Source: Nitrospirillum amazonense (GTDB lineage: Bacteria > Pseudomonadota > Alphaproteobacteria > Azospirillales > Azospirillaceae). From it: a stretch of 64,000 nucleotides of DNA. The DNA lies in the NCBI RefSeq assembly GCF_007828045.1, contig NZ_VITN01000010.1:62001-126000 (forward strand), in the 5' to 3' direction. A program made the translations under genes and the position numbers. Below the pieces are notes generated by a model that made no database searches, was not told where the DNA came from, and worked only from the letters and a program-made list of their open reading frames with translations. This document shows, one piece after another, positions 1 through 10,364 of the stretch (position 1 is its first letter; each line of letters begins with the position of its first letter).

Positions 1-801
1 GAGGGCGGCTTCCGCCTTTCCGGACGCTGGGGATTTTCCAGCGGCTGCCAGCACTGCGACTGGGTGTTCCTGGGGGCCATCGTTCCGCCGCTGAACCCCG
101 GCGACCCCATGGACATGCGCACCTTCCTGTTGCCCCGGTCCGACTATGAGGTGGTGGAGGCCTGGGACACCTTCGGCCTGCGGGGAACGGGCAGCCATGA
201 CGTCGTCGTTTCAAACGGCTTCGTCCCGGAACACCGGACCCACAAGGCGTCGGACGGTTTCCTCTGCACCAATCCCGGCCAGACGGTGAACACCGCGCCG
301 CTGTTCGCGCTGCCCTGGGCGCAGGTATTCGTGCGGGCCGTGTCCACGGCGGCGATCGGTGCCACCCAGGGGGCGCTGGACGCCTACCTGGGGATCGTGC
401 GGGAGCGGGTGTCGAGCAACACGGGCAAGGTGTCGCGGACCGACCCCGCGTCCCTGGCGGCGGCGGCCCGCGTCCGTGCCCAGATCGATGAGATGAAGGT
501 GCAACTGGCCGCCAACTTCGATCGTCTGCTCGGCAAGGTGACGGCCGGTGAACCGCTAAGCCTGGAGGAGCGGCTGATGTACCGATATCAGTCGGCCACC
601 ATCGTGCCCCGCTGTGCCGGCCTGGTGGACAGCCTCATGCCGCTGCTGGGCGGGCGCGCCATTTATCGCAGCAGCCCCATCATCCGTTTCTGGCTGGACG
701 TCAATGCCGCTCGCGCGCACGTCGCCAACGACCCCAACAATGTCGGGCCCGATCTCGGCGGCGTGCTGCTGGGCGGCGCGCCGGCCGTCCATTTCTGCTG
801 A
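1..801 (+). CDS. HsaA-like flavin-dependent monooxygenase, oxygenase component (5' end outside window)
   Basis: The frame is open from the first base, so the N-terminus lies upstream; 266 residues are visible. They belong to the acyl-CoA-dehydrogenase-fold (group D) flavin monooxygenases, which hydroxylate phenols using reduced flavin from a separate reductase. FSSGCQHCDWV near the left edge, RTFLLPRSDYEV and GLRGTGSHDVVV recall HsaA/TesA2, which 4-hydroxylates the secosteroid 3-HSA before meta-cleavage. The C-terminal helical half is complete. It lies 14 bp before a C-C hydrolase gene, as expected in such an operon. No reductase or extradiol dioxygenase is in view. Another phenol hydroxylase of the same fold is the main alternative. 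Confidence 0.8.
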   Translation, partial: EGGFRLSGRWGFSSGCQHCDWVFLGAIVPPLNPGDPMDMRTFLLPRSDYEVVEAWDTFGLRGTGSHDVVVSNGFVPEHRTHKASDGFLCTNPGQTVNTAPLFALPWAQVFVRAVSTAAIGATQGALDAYLGIVRERVSSNTGKVSRTDPASLAAAARVRAQIDEMKVQLAANFDRLLGKVTAGEPLSLEERLMYRYQSATIVPRCAGLVDSLMPLLGGRAIYRSSPIIRFWLDVNAARAHVANDPNNVGPDLGGVLLGGAPAVHFC

Positions 802-815
802 AGCGGGGGACCACC

Positions 816-1628
816 ATGGACTGGCAATTGTCCGGCCGGCATATACAGGCCGGCGACTATCGACTTTGGGTGGCGGTGGCCGGGTCCGGCCCAACCGTCG
901 TCTTCATCCACGGCAGTGGGCCCGGCGCCAGCGCCGCGTCCAATTTCAGCCGCAACTGGCGGGCCTTCGCCGATGCGGGCTTCCGCGTCATCCTGCCGGA
1001 TCTGATCGGGTATGGCGCCAGCGACAAGCCCACGCATGTGGACTACACGCTGGACCTCTTCGCCGGCACACTGCGCGCCGCCCTGGCCGAGGTGGGTGTG
1101 GAGAGGGCCACGCTGGTCGGCAATTCCCTGGGTGGCGCCATCGCGATGCAGATCGCGCTGGATGATCCGGCGCTGGTGGATCGCCTGGTGATGATGGCGC
1201 CGGGCGGCATCGAGACGCGGGAAACCTACTTCGCCATGCCGGGCATCGCCCGCATGGTGGGGGACTTCACCAGTCCGGATTTCACCGAGGCCGATCAGCG
1301 CCGCCTGGTGACCAACTTGGTCCATGACCCCGTCCACATCACCGACGCATTGGTGGCGGAACGCTATGCCGTGGCCCGGCAACAGCCCAAGCAGGTGCTG
1401 TCCACCATGCGCGTACCCGATCTGAGCCCCCGCCTGGGGGAGCTGACCCAACCCATCCTGGGCTTCTGGGGGACCGAGGACGCCTTCTGCCCGGCCAGCG
1501 GCGCCCAGAAGTTCCTGGCGGCCTGCCCGGATGTCCGTTTCATGCTGTTCAACAAGGTCGGCCACTGGGTGATGGTGGAGCGGGCCGGGGAGTTCAACCG
1601 CCATGTCATCGACTTCCTCACGCACTGA
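816..1628 (+). CDS. Meta-cleavage product C-C bond hydrolase (alpha/beta hydrolase, HsaD/BphD/MhpC type)
   Basis: A 270-residue alpha/beta hydrolase. The nucleophile elbow GNSLGG places the catalytic Ser at about residue 104; Asp in GTEDAF (about 222) and His in KVGHW (about 250) complete the triad. The oxyanion region HGSGPGASA (about 32-40) is the signature of meta-cleavage product hydrolases, which split 2-hydroxy-6-oxo-dienoates from ring fission into an acid and 2-hydroxypenta-2,4-dienoate. It sits between the flavin hydroxylase and the dienoate hydratase, so in context it most resembles HsaD. Its last 26 bp overlap the next gene's start, which suggests translational coupling. The exact substrate cannot be read from the sequence. 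Confidence 0.9.
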   Translation: MDWQLSGRHIQAGDYRLWVAVAGSGPTVVFIHGSGPGASAASNFSRNWRAFADAGFRVILPDLIGYGASDKPTHVDYTLDLFAGTLRAALAEVGVERATLVGNSLGGAIAMQIALDDPALVDRLVMMAPGGIETRETYFAMPGIARMVGDFTSPDFTEADQRRLVTNLVHDPVHITDALVAERYAVARQQPKQVLSTMRVPDLSPRLGELTQPILGFWGTEDAFCPASGAQKFLAACPDVRFMLFNKVGHWVMVERAGEFNRHVIDFLTH

Positions 1629-2436
1629 GAACTGTCCCGCCGAACCCGCACCCGCCGACTTGGTCGAGCGACTGGCCCAGGAACTGTATGGCGCCCTGCG
1701 CGGGCGTAGGACGCTGGCTCCCCTGATCGCGCGCCATCCCAGCCTGACCATCGAGGACGCCTACCGGATTTCGTTGGCGACCTTGCGCCGCCGCGAGGCG
1801 GATGGCGAGCACGTGGTGGGCAAGAAGATCGGCGTCACCTCCAAGGCCGTCCAGGACATGCTGGGCGTCTTCCAGCCGGACTTCGGCTTCCTGACCGACC
1901 GCATGATCGTGGCCGATGGTGCCGTCGTCGACATCGCCGGCGCCGGGCTGATCCAGCCCAGGGCGGAAGCCGAGATCGCCTTCATCCTGAAGCGGGACCT
2001 GCGGGGGCCGGGGGTCACGCCGGAGGACGTTCTGGACGCCACCGAGGCGGTGGTGCCTTGCTTCGAGATCGTCGACAGCCGTATTCAGGATTGGCGCATC
2101 GGCATCGTCGATACCGTGGCCGACAACGCGTCTTGCGGCGTCTGTGTCCTGGGCGCCGCGCGGGTGCCGCCCCGGGCGCTGGACCTGCCGGCCGTGCGGG
2201 TGGTGGTGGAGAAGAACGGGGCCTTTCTCAGCGAGGGTTACGGTTCGGCCGTGCAAGGGTCGCCACAGGCGGCCGTGGCCTGGCTGGCCAACACCCTGGG
2301 CGGCTTCGGAGTGTCCCTGAAGGCGGGCGAGATCGTGCTGTCGGGCTCCCTGGTGCCGCTGGAGCCAGCCCGGCCGGGCGACCATTTCGCCATGACGCTG
2401 GATGGCATCGGCACGGCGTCCATCACGTTCAAATAA
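1603..2436 (+). CDS. 2-hydroxypenta-2,4-dienoate hydratase (2-keto-4-pentenoate hydratase, HsaE/MhpD type)
   Basis: A 277-residue fumarylacetoacetate-hydrolase-fold protein of the MhpD/XylJ/HsaE family. It adds water to 2-hydroxypentadienoate to give 4-hydroxy-2-oxovalerate. Family marks are VGKKIGVTS (about 72-80), [13 protein letters not shown], the metal-ligand stretch [11 protein letters not shown] (about 119-129) and [12 protein letters not shown]. The first ATG lies inside the upstream hydrolase gene (26 bp overlap). The first 20 residues are poorly conserved, so the true start could be slightly downstream. It precedes the acetaldehyde dehydrogenase by 46 bp, the usual order for the three lower meta-pathway enzymes. 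Confidence 0.9.
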   Translation: MSSTSSRTENCPAEPAPADLVERLAQELYGALRGRRTLAPLIARHPSLTIEDAYRISLATLRRREADGEHVVGKKIGVTSKAVQDMLGVFQPDFGFLTDRMIVADGAVVDIAGAGLIQPRAEAEIAFILKRDLRGPGVTPEDVLDATEAVVPCFEIVDSRIQDWRIGIVDTVADNASCGVCVLGAARVPPRALDLPAVRVVVEKNGAFLSEGYGSAVQGSPQAAVAWLANTLGGFGVSLKAGEIVLSGSLVPLEPARPGDHFAMTLDGIGTASITFK

Positions 2437-2482
2437 CAGACAGTCAGCACGCGGCCGCCGGTCGCGGGGAAGGGAGCGGACT

Positions 2483-3418
2483 TTGGCCAAGGTCAAGGTA
2501 GCGATCATCGGCTCGGGCAATATCGGCACCGACCTGATGGTCAAGATCGTGCGCCGGTCGGCGCACATGGAACTGGCGGCGATGGTCGGGATCGATCCGG
2601 CGTCGGAAGGCCTGGAAAGGGCGCGCCGGCTGGGCGTGCGGGCCGTGGACAACGGTATCGGTGGCCTGCGGGAGCTGCCGGACTACGCCGACATCCGCAT
2701 CGTCTTCGATGCCACCTCGGCCTATGCCCACAAGGCGCATGACGCGGCGCTGCGCGCCGACGGCAAGCGGGTGGTGGATCTCACGCCGGCGGCCCTGGGC
2801 CCCTTCACCGTGCCGGCGGTGAACATGGCGACCCATTTGGACGCGCCCAACGTCAATATGGTCACCTGCGGCGGCCAGGCCACCATCCCGATCGTCGCGG
2901 CAGTGTCGCGGGTGGCGCCGGTGCCCTATGCCGAAATCGTGGCGTCGGTCTCCAGCCGGTCCGCCGGTCCCGGCACTCGGGCCAACATCGACGAGTTCAC
3001 TCGCACGACGGCGCGCGGCATCGAACTGGTGGGCGGGGCGCAGCGTGGCAAGGCCATCATCATCATGAACCCGGCCGAGCCGCCCATGATCATGCGCGAC
3101 ACGGTCTATACCCTGAGCCTGGGCGAAGATGAGGACGCCGTCCGCCGGTCGGTGGAAGACATGGTCCAGGCGGTGCAGCGGTATGTGCCCGGCTATCGGC
3201 TGAAGCAGGAAGTCCAGTTCGAGCGCTATGGCGATAACAACCGGTTGAAGATTCCGGGGCTGGGCGAGTTCACCGGCCTCAAGACCTCCGTCTTCCTGGA
3301 GGTGGAGGGGGCCGGCCATTACCTGCCGCCCTATGCCGGAAACCTGGACATCATGACGGCGGCGGCGGAGGCGACAGGCAACCTGATCGCCCAGCGCTTG
3401 GAAGGGGGCGTGGCATGA
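2483..3418 (+). CDS. Acetaldehyde dehydrogenase (acylating), MhpF/HsaG type
   Basis: Oxidises acetaldehyde or propionaldehyde, channelled from the partner aldolase, to the acyl-CoA with NAD+ and CoA. I place the start at a TTG preceded by GAAGGGAG about 6 bp upstream; this gives 311 residues, the family's normal length. An in-frame ATG at 2402 adds 27 arginine-rich residues without homology and overlaps the previous gene. The Rossmann motif GSGNIGTD is at about residues 9-16, and the catalytic Cys lies in [12 protein letters not shown]. The stop overlaps the aldolase start (ATGA), as expected for two subunits of one channelling complex. Confidence 0.92.
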   Translation: MAKVKVAIIGSGNIGTDLMVKIVRRSAHMELAAMVGIDPASEGLERARRLGVRAVDNGIGGLRELPDYADIRIVFDATSAYAHKAHDAALRADGKRVVDLTPAALGPFTVPAVNMATHLDAPNVNMVTCGGQATIPIVAAVSRVAPVPYAEIVASVSSRSAGPGTRANIDEFTRTTARGIELVGGAQRGKAIIIMNPAEPPMIMRDTVYTLSLGEDEDAVRRSVEDMVQAVQRYVPGYRLKQEVQFERYGDNNRLKIPGLGEFTGLKTSVFLEVEGAGHYLPPYAGNLDIMTAAAEATGNLIAQRLEGGVA

Positions 3419-4455
3419 AGAACCCGCAGGGGGAAAAGATCTACATCCAGGACGTGACCCTGCGCGACGGCATGCACGCCATCCGCCACATGTACGGCCT
3501 GGACCATGTGCGGGCCATTGCCCGGGCGCTGGATCGCGCCGGCGTGGACGCCATCGAGGTGGCGCACGGTGACGGCCTGAATGGCACCAGCTTCAACTAC
3601 GGCTTCGGCGCCCATACCGACTGGGAGTGGATCGAGGCGGTGGCCGAGGTATTGGAGCGGTCGGTGTTGACCACCCTGCTGCTGCCCGGCGTGGGCACGG
3701 TGGAGGAGTTGAAGCGCGCCTATGGGCTGGGTGTCCGCTCGGTACGGGTGGCCACCCACTGCACCGAGGCCGACGTGGCCAAGCAGCATATCGGGGCCGC
3801 CCGCGACCTGGGCATGGACGTGTCCGGCTTTCTGATGATGTCGCACATGATCGAGCCCGAGGCGCTGGCCGCCCAGGCGAAGCTGATGGAATCCTACGGT
3901 GCGCATTGCGTTTATGTGGTGGACAGCGGGGGGGCCTTGGACATGGACGGCGTCGCCGCCCGGCTCCAGGCCTATGACCGGGTGCTGAAGCCCGAGACGC
4001 AACGCGGCATGCATGCCCACCACAACCTGTCGCTGGGCGTGGCCAATTCGCTGGTGGCCGTCCAGAACGGCGCCGTGCGTATCGACGCCAGCTTGGCCGG
4101 CATGGGGGCCGGCGCCGGCAACGCCCCCCTTGAGGTGTTCATCGCCGCCGCCGACCGCAAGGGGTGGAAGCACGGCTGCGAGCTCTATCCCCTCATGGAC
4201 GCGGCGGAAGACCTGGTGCGCCCGCTGCAGGATCGCCCCGTGCGGGTGGATCGCGAGACGCTAAGCCTGGGCTATTCCGGCGTCTATTCCAGCTTCCTTC
4301 GCCATGCGGAGGCCGCCGCCAAGACCTATGGAGTCGATGCGCGCGTGGTGCTGGCGGAACTGGGGCGCCGGCGCATGGTGGGCGGTCAGGAAGACATGAT
4401 CGTCGACGTGGCGTTGGACATCCTGAAGGCGCGCGAGACGCGGGCCGCGACGTGA
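3415..4455 (+). CDS. dmpG: 4-hydroxy-2-oxovalerate aldolase
   Basis: A 346-residue HMGL-like TIM-barrel aldolase that splits 4-hydroxy-2-oxoacids into pyruvate plus an aldehyde passed to the dehydrogenase. [15 protein letters not shown] (about 14-28) carries the catalytic Arg-Asp pair and proposed base. [15 protein letters not shown] (about 197-211) supplies the two metal-binding histidines, and [12 protein letters not shown] is the typical late glycine-rich segment. Length and C-terminal dimer region look complete. Its start overlaps the acetaldehyde dehydrogenase stop by 4 bp. Paralogues are called MhpE, DmpG, BphI or HsaF according to pathway; the secosteroid version is plausible here but unproven. 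Confidence 0.93.
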   Translation: MKNPQGEKIYIQDVTLRDGMHAIRHMYGLDHVRAIARALDRAGVDAIEVAHGDGLNGTSFNYGFGAHTDWEWIEAVAEVLERSVLTTLLLPGVGTVEELKRAYGLGVRSVRVATHCTEADVAKQHIGAARDLGMDVSGFLMMSHMIEPEALAAQAKLMESYGAHCVYVVDSGGALDMDGVAARLQAYDRVLKPETQRGMHAHHNLSLGVANSLVAVQNGAVRIDASLAGMGAGAGNAPLEVFIAAADRKGWKHGCELYPLMDAAEDLVRPLQDRPVRVDRETLSLGYSGVYSSFLRHAEAAAKTYGVDARVVLAELGRRRMVGGQEDMIVDVALDILKARETRAAT

Positions 4456-4480
4456 GACGCATGGGGGCGGGGAGGGCAAG

Positions 4481-6211
4481 ATGACCGGAGAGGAGAGGCC
4501 GGGCTCTCCCGGCTGGCATTCCGCTGTCGAGGCGCCGCTGACGGTCGCGGACGCGAGCGAGGTGCGCTGGGACGCGGAAGCGGACCTGGTGGTGGTCGGC
4601 TACGGTGGTGCCGGCGTCGCCGCGGCGGTGGAGGCCGCGGAACGAGGGGCGTCCGTTATCGCCGTCGACCGCTATCACGGCGGCGGCGCCACGGCCATGA
4701 ACGGCGGCGTGCTGTACGCCGGCGGCGGCACCTCGGTGCAGCAGGAAGCCGGCGTCGAGGACACGGTGGAGGATATGTACCGCTATCTGCGCCGGGAAAC
4801 GGAGGGGGTGGTGTCCGACCGCACCTTGCACCGGTTCTGCGCGGAAAGCCCCGAGATGGTGGAGTGGTTGAAGGCCCACGGCGTGGCGTTCAACAGCCGG
4901 GTCTATTGGGAAAAGACCAGCTACCCCCATTCCGACTATTACCTCTACCACTCCGACAGCTGCCTGGCCCCCGAGCATGCCGCCGTGGCCAAGCCGGCGC
5001 CGCGTGGGCATCGGGTGTTCATGCCCGCCGCCAACACCGCCGTCGGATACGGTGTCGGCTTGTACTACCCCCTGCAGGCGGCGGCTGCCGGGTTGGGGGT
5101 GCGGCTATGGACCAAGGCAGAGTGCCGGCAACTGGTGGTGGACCGTCATGGCCATGTCCTTGGCGTGCGGGTCCTGCATATTCCGCCGAGGACCATGGAC
5201 GCCATCGAGTATGAGCGGCTGGCGGCGAAGGGCACGAAGTACATGCTCATGTTCCCGCCGTCGTTCCCAGGGGCCGGCTTCGCCAACTGGCGGGCATCCC
5301 GCTTGTGGGAGAGGGCGCGCGCCATTGAGCGGACCGGCCGGGTGGAATGCTTTATCCACGCCCGGAAAGGGGTTTGTCTCAGCACGGGCGGCTTCATCTT
5401 CAACCGGCCGATGGTGGCCCACCATGCGCCAGCCTATGTCCAGGGCATGCCCCTGGGGTCGCCTGGGGATGATGGCAGCGGCATCCGCCTGGGGCAGACG
5501 GTGGGGGGCGCCGTCGCGCGCATGAACCATGTCAGCGCTTGGCGCTTCATCAATCCGCCTCTGGCCTGGGCCCATGGCGTCATCGTCGACAGGCGGGGAG
5601 AGCGCTACGTCAATGAGATGCTGTATGGCGCCGCCATCGGCCAGAAGATGTGCGAGGAGCGCGGGGGGCGGGCTTACCTGATCCTGGACCAGCAACTCTA
5701 TGACCAGGCTTGGCAGCAGGTCACCCGCGGGAAGGTGCTGCCTTTTCAGAAATATCCCGCGATGCTGGCCATGCGTTTCGGCCGCCGCAAGGCACGCACG
5801 CTGGCCGCCCTGGCGGAGCGTTGCGGCTTTGACCCCGCCACGCTGGATCGCACAGTGACCCGATACAACCAGGCGGCCCGTGGAATCGTGTCCGACGCGT
5901 TCAACAAGGGCGCTGACAACATGGCCGTCCTGGAACGCGGGCCGTTCTATGCACTGGACATGTCCATCGATGCCAAGCTGGCGCCGCTGCCCACGCTGAC
6001 CCTGGGGGGACTGACCGTGGACGAGGACACCGGTGCCGTCCTGAACAGCCAAGGCCGTGCCATTCCCGGCCTCTATGCCGCTGGCCGCGCTGCGGTGGGC
6101 ATATGCTCTAATCTCTACGTCAGCGGCCTATCCGCCGCCGACTGCATCTTCTCCGGTCGTCGGGTCGGGGCGGTGATGGGCCAGGTGGTGGCGGAGCAGA
6201 CAGGGACCTGA
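4481..6211 (+). CDS. FAD-dependent oxidoreductase of the fumarate reductase / 3-ketosteroid dehydrogenase superfamily
   Basis: A 576-residue single-chain flavoprotein. The FAD-binding motif VVVGYGGAGVAAAVEAAE is at about 32-49, followed by GGGATAMNGGVLYAGGG, the phosphate-binding segment of succinate dehydrogenase/fumarate reductase and KstD-like enzymes. The second FAD contact is LPTLTLGGLTVDEDTG near the end, then GLYAAGRAAVG. GGGAGG-like bases precede the ATG. No Tat signal is seen, so it is probably cytosolic. It ends the meta-cleavage operon 25 bp after the aldolase, so a ring dehydrogenation (delta-1 or delta-4 type) is a reasonable inference. Substrate and direction cannot be fixed from sequence. 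Confidence 0.8.
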   Translation: MTGEERPGSPGWHSAVEAPLTVADASEVRWDAEADLVVVGYGGAGVAAAVEAAERGASVIAVDRYHGGGATAMNGGVLYAGGGTSVQQEAGVEDTVEDMYRYLRRETEGVVSDRTLHRFCAESPEMVEWLKAHGVAFNSRVYWEKTSYPHSDYYLYHSDSCLAPEHAAVAKPAPRGHRVFMPAANTAVGYGVGLYYPLQAAAAGLGVRLWTKAECRQLVVDRHGHVLGVRVLHIPPRTMDAIEYERLAAKGTKYMLMFPPSFPGAGFANWRASRLWERARAIERTGRVECFIHARKGVCLSTGGFIFNRPMVAHHAPAYVQGMPLGSPGDDGSGIRLGQTVGGAVARMNHVSAWRFINPPLAWAHGVIVDRRGERYVNEMLYGAAIGQKMCEERGGRAYLILDQQLYDQAWQQVTRGKVLPFQKYPAMLAMRFGRRKARTLAALAERCGFDPATLDRTVTRYNQAARGIVSDAFNKGADNMAVLERGPFYALDMSIDAKLAPLPTLTLGGLTVDEDTGAVLNSQGRAIPGLYAAGRAAVGICSNLYVSGLSAADCIFSGRRVGAVMGQVVAEQTGT

Positions 6212-6249
6212 CCGCTGCCACGGATGGTCGGTAATCCGTCTGCGAGGGG

Positions 6250-7107
6250 TCAGCGCACGATGGCGGGGTGGGGAATGCGCGGACTGCCCAGCATGTCCCG
6301 GTAGGAGGGCGGCTGTTTGCCGCCGGCATCGCGGATGCCGTAGCGTGCCGCCAACTCGGCGCCGATCTGCGTGCTGCCGGATAATTCCATGCGGTTGGGA
6401 TCGGCGTGGACGGCTGCGATCAGGCGGCCGGTGAATTCCGGCGTCTCCGCCTGTTCCATGAAGGACGCGTATTGGTCCGGGCGCTGTTCCAGGGTGCGGG
6501 CCGTCCGCGCGGTCAGCAGCGGCCCCATCCAGAGGGAGAGCGTGGCCACGCCGTGCGGTGCCAAGTCCACCCCCATGTCGGCCGCGAACTTGTCCACCCC
6601 GGCCTTCTGGGCCCCGTAGGCTGGCCCATGCATATAGCAGACAGACCCGAAGGACGAGGTGAAGGCGATCAGCCCGCCGCCGGTGGCGATCATCAAGGGG
6701 GCCGCGTGGTAGCTGGCCACGTAGTGGGAGCGCAAGCCTACCGTCAGGATATCCGCCAGCTCCCGCGGCCGTTCCCAGAAGCCGCCGGGGCTGGCCAGGG
6801 CATCGTGCAGGGCGGTGGCGTTGTTCACCAGGATATCCAAGCGTCCTTGGTCATTCCGGACCCGATCGAACAGCGACGCCACCTGGTCGTCATCCCCGTG
6901 ATCGACGGCCACGGGAATGCCGATGCCGCCGGCGGCCGTAACCTCCGCGGCGACGGCGCCAATGGTGCCGGGCAGTGCCGCCGCCCCTTCCACGGTCGTC
7001 CGGCCGGTGACGTAGACGGTATAACCGGCTGCGCCCAGCGCACGCGCGATGCCGGCACCCGCACCCCGGCTGGCGCCGGTCACTACAGCGACTTTGCCCA
7101 CGGGCAT
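6250..7107 (-). CDS. SDR family NAD(P)-dependent oxidoreductase
   Basis: A classical-fold short-chain dehydrogenase of 285 residues. The TGASRGAGAGIA cofactor motif is close to the N-terminus, NNAT lies mid-protein, Ser is in FTSSFGS and the catalytic pair is YGAQK. I chose the ATG of MPVGKV because GGAGG sits 8 bp before it; the frame extends 15 codons upstream into non-conserved sequence. The C-terminal tail (about 45 residues after the Rossmann core) is longer than usual. It follows the aldo/keto reductase by 22 bp, so the two are probably co-transcribed, and it converges on the flavoprotein gene with 38 bp between stops. Substrate unknown. Confidence 0.85.
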   Translation of the reverse strand: MPVGKVAVVTGASRGAGAGIARALGAAGYTVYVTGRTTVEGAAALPGTIGAVAAEVTAAGGIGIPVAVDHGDDDQVASLFDRVRNDQGRLDILVNNATALHDALASPGGFWERPRELADILTVGLRSHYVASYHAAPLMIATGGGLIAFTSSFGSVCYMHGPAYGAQKAGVDKFAADMGVDLAPHGVATLSLWMGPLLTARTARTLEQRPDQYASFMEQAETPEFTGRLIAAVHADPNRMELSGSTQIGAELAARYGIRDAGGKQPPSYRDMLGSPRIPHPAIVR

Positions 7108-7129
7108 CCCGTCAACCTCCCTGTCAGGG

Positions 7130-8101
7130 TCACGCGGTGGCGAGAGCCGCAAGCTCAGCGGCCGATAGCGTCAGGGCGGTGGCGCGGGCGCTCTCCGCCA
7201 ACTGCTCGGGCTTGCTGGCGCCGATGATGGGAACAGTCAGGTGGGGCTGCGACGTCAGATAGGCCAGCGCCGCCGTGTTCAGGCCGACACCGTGAATTTC
7301 AGCCACCCGCGTCAGCGCCGCCAAGCGATGCCGGTTGGCCTCGTTGACGTACATGGCCTTCAGGTCATCGGGCAGGCCCTGCTCGCCGCTGGCCGCCAGC
7401 TTGGTGAAGAAGCCGCGGCTCTGGCCGGAATAGGGAACCATGGCCAGGCCAGCGGCGTGCACGGGCTGAAAGCCGTCCTCATAATAGGGACCGTAGCCCG
7501 AGACAGCCGCGACCTCGCGGTTGGGGACCGCCAAGCCCCAGAAGGGCTGGCAGGCGATAAAGCCGTCATGGCCGATCGCCTGGGCGTAGGCGCGTGCCTC
7601 CTCCAGGCGCGCCGGGGACCAGTTGGAGGCGCCGAACTGGCGAATGCGCCCGGCCTGCTGGTGTTCGATCAGCGCGTCGACCAGGGCGCCCGCAGGCTGG
7701 GTGTCGTCGTCGGTATGCAGCCAATAAAGATCGATATAGTCGGTCTGCAGGTGTTCCAGGCTTTCAGCCAAGTCGCTGGCGATGTCCTCAGGGTTCACCC
7801 GCTTGCGATAATCCATGACCTTGAGGTCGAAGAACCCGCCCTTGGTGGCCAGGACGATGTCCTGACGCCGGCGTCCCTTCATCCAGGCGCCCACCGCCCG
7901 TTCGCTGGCGCCCTTGGGCGCGTCGGGAATCCAGTCGCCGTAAGACCGGGCGGTGTCGATGAAGTTGCCGCCCAGCGCGGCGAAGGCATCCAGTAAGGCG
8001 TTGGCCCGGACCTGGTCGACCGCCGTTCCGAACATGTTGGTGCCGAGGCACAGCCGGCTGACGGCGGGCAGGGCGGAATGAAGCGCGACACGTTCGAGCA
8101 T
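7130..8101 (-). CDS. Aldo/keto reductase
   Basis: A 323-residue TIM-barrel NADPH-dependent oxidoreductase. The tetrad is visible: Asp and Tyr in DTARSYGDW, Lys in LATKGGF and His in YWLHTDDD. SNWSPARLEEA and VPIIGASKPEQL are family features of the cofactor-binding end. It probably interconverts a carbonyl and an alcohol on the pathway substrate, or detoxifies an aldehyde by-product. It is the first gene of a two-gene reverse unit. The upstream 274 bp contain an AT-rich segment with the ATTTGCGTAG element described separately. Exact substrate cannot be called. Confidence 0.87.
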   Translation of the reverse strand: MLERVALHSALPAVSRLCLGTNMFGTAVDQVRANALLDAFAALGGNFIDTARSYGDWIPDAPKGASERAVGAWMKGRRRQDIVLATKGGFFDLKVMDYRKRVNPEDIASDLAESLEHLQTDYIDLYWLHTDDDTQPAGALVDALIEHQQAGRIRQFGASNWSPARLEEARAYAQAIGHDGFIACQPFWGLAVPNREVAAVSGYGPYYEDGFQPVHAAGLAMVPYSGQSRGFFTKLAASGEQGLPDDLKAMYVNEANRHRLAALTRVAEIHGVGLNTAALAYLTSQPHLTVPIIGASKPEQLAESARATALTLSAAELAALATA

Positions 8102-8332
8102 GGGATCACCTTCTGATGAGGCTGGCTGAGCAGGGTCTGGTCGGATGGCGGCGTAGTCGGGGGTGGGGGAGCGTGACCTGGCCGGTGCCGCAGCGCCGCG
8201 GCTCGGTTGTCCCAGGTTGCCTGTCGTGTACGGGGACGGACACCCTCCCAGGCGGTCCGTTTATCCGCTCACATCCTGGCGCTCCCCCAAGGCGACACTA
8301 TAGTCTGTATGCGTGTTTTTAAAAGGAAAAAA

Positions 8333-8345
8333 CTACGCAAATTAT
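8333..8345 (-). promoter_or_regulatory. ATTTGCGTAG element upstream of the aldo/keto reductase (candidate regulator site)
   Basis: Read on the reverse strand, this AT-rich patch reads ATAATTTGCGTAG. The ten bases ATTTGCGTAG recur exactly at 20923-20932 and nearly at 26023-26032, each time pointing toward a downstream pathway gene. It is a candidate binding site for a pathway regulator or a shared promoter part; the function is inferred from recurrence only. Confidence 0.35.
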
Positions 8346-8375
8346 GATGTTATGAGCAGATGGGGTGGGCTTTAG

Positions 8376-9176
<801 letters not shown>

Positions 9177-9194
9177 GGGGGTTCCCTGGTTGGA

Positions 9195-10340
9195 TCAGCG
9201 CAGGCCCAGGCCGCGCGCGATGATGCCGCGAAGGATTTCCCGCGTTCCGCCGCGAAGCGAGAAAGCGGGCGCGTTCAGGATGGCGTAGCCCTGCACCGCC
9301 TGGAAAATGTCGTCCGATCCCAGCATCGGCTCCGTCGCCACCAGCTGGCGGGCCAGTTCGGGAATTTCCTGTTCCACGACGGCGCCGAGGTCCTTGACCA
9401 GGGCGGCTTGCAATGCCGGGTTCGCCCCTTCCTGCAACAGGCCGGCCACCGATCGGGACAAGCGCCGCAGCACCGCGAGATGGCTGCACAGGCGACCCAG
9501 CACGGCCAGCGCCTGGTCGGACGGATCAGTTCCCAGCGCCCGGATCAATTCGACCAGTAGCACGAAGGTCGACAGGAAGCGCTCCGGTCCGCTGCGCTCA
9601 TAGGCTAGTTCGCCCATCACCTGGTTCCAGCCGTTGCCCTCCGTGCCGAGCAAGGCGCTGGCGGGTAGCGGCGCATCCTCGAACACCACTTCGTTGAAGT
9701 GCCGCTCACCCGACAGATCGGCGATGGGGCGGATGGTGATGCCCGGCAACGTCAGGTCCACCAGAAACTGGCTGGTGCCGCCGTGCCGATCGTCGACACC
9801 GCTGGTACGGCAGTAGAGGATCATGTAGTGGGACTTGTGGGCGTAGGTGGTCCACAGCTTGGTGCCGTTGACCCGCCAACCGTCCTGGGTCCTTACGGCG
9901 CGCGTGCGCACGGCTGCGAGGTCGGATCCGGAGTCAGGCTCGCTCATGCCGATGCAGAAAAAGCATTCGCCGGCGGCGATGCGGGGCAGGAGGTGGCGCT
10001 TCTGCTCCTCGGTCCCCTCCTTCAGCAACAGGGGGCCGCTTTGCCGGTCGGCGATCCAATGGGCGGCTACGGGCGCGCCGGCGGCCAACAGCTCTTCCAG
10101 AACGATGTAGCGCTCCAGCGCGCTCCGCTCCCGGCCGCCATATTCCTTGGGCCAGGTCATGCCGATCCAGCCGCGTTGTCCCAGCTTACGGCTGAAATCG
10201 GCATCGTATCCGCTCCAGGACTTGATGCGCTGGGACGCGGGACGGCTGGCCAGCTCCTCGGCCAGGAACTGGCGCACCTCGGCCCGCAAGTCGTCCGCGC
10301 CTGGCGGGTGGATGGGTGGCGGGAACGCGAAATGGGACAT
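9195..10340 (-). CDS. Acyl-CoA dehydrogenase (probably the catalytic subunit of a heteromeric pair)
   Basis: A 381-residue acyl-CoA dehydrogenase. The flavin/substrate segment is CIGMSEPDSGSDLA (about 150-163), followed by KLWTTYAHKSHYM. The usual C-terminal base (Glu in YEGT) is replaced by Gly in LRGGTREI. A Glu in AYERSGPERF falls where isovaleryl-CoA dehydrogenase-type enzymes carry their base. It lies 24 bp after a second, diverged family member. Adjacent unlike pairs form alpha2beta2 dehydrogenases in bacterial steroid side-chain and ring degradation (ChsE1/E2, IpdE1/E2 style). It probably introduces a 2,3-double bond into a cyclic acyl-CoA; the exact substrate is unknown. Confidence 0.87.
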   Translation of the reverse strand: MSHFAFPPPIHPPGADDLRAEVRQFLAEELASRPASQRIKSWSGYDADFSRKLGQRGWIGMTWPKEYGGRERSALERYIVLEELLAAGAPVAAHWIADRQSGPLLLKEGTEEQKRHLLPRIAAGECFFCIGMSEPDSGSDLAAVRTRAVRTQDGWRVNGTKLWTTYAHKSHYMILYCRTSGVDDRHGGTSQFLVDLTLPGITIRPIADLSGERHFNEVVFEDAPLPASALLGTEGNGWNQVMGELAYERSGPERFLSTFVLLVELIRALGTDPSDQALAVLGRLCSHLAVLRRLSRSVAGLLQEGANPALQAALVKDLGAVVEQEIPELARQLVATEPMLGSDDIFQAVQGYAILNAPAFSLRGGTREILRGIIARGLGLR

Positions 10341-10364
10341 GATGGTTCCTTGGGTCGGCCGGGC

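Noticed and set aside
2402-2482. ATG-initiated N-terminal extension of the acetaldehyde dehydrogenase
   Set aside because: It adds 27 Arg/Ser-rich residues overlapping the hydratase gene, whereas the TTG at 2483 has a strong ribosome-binding site and gives normal family length.
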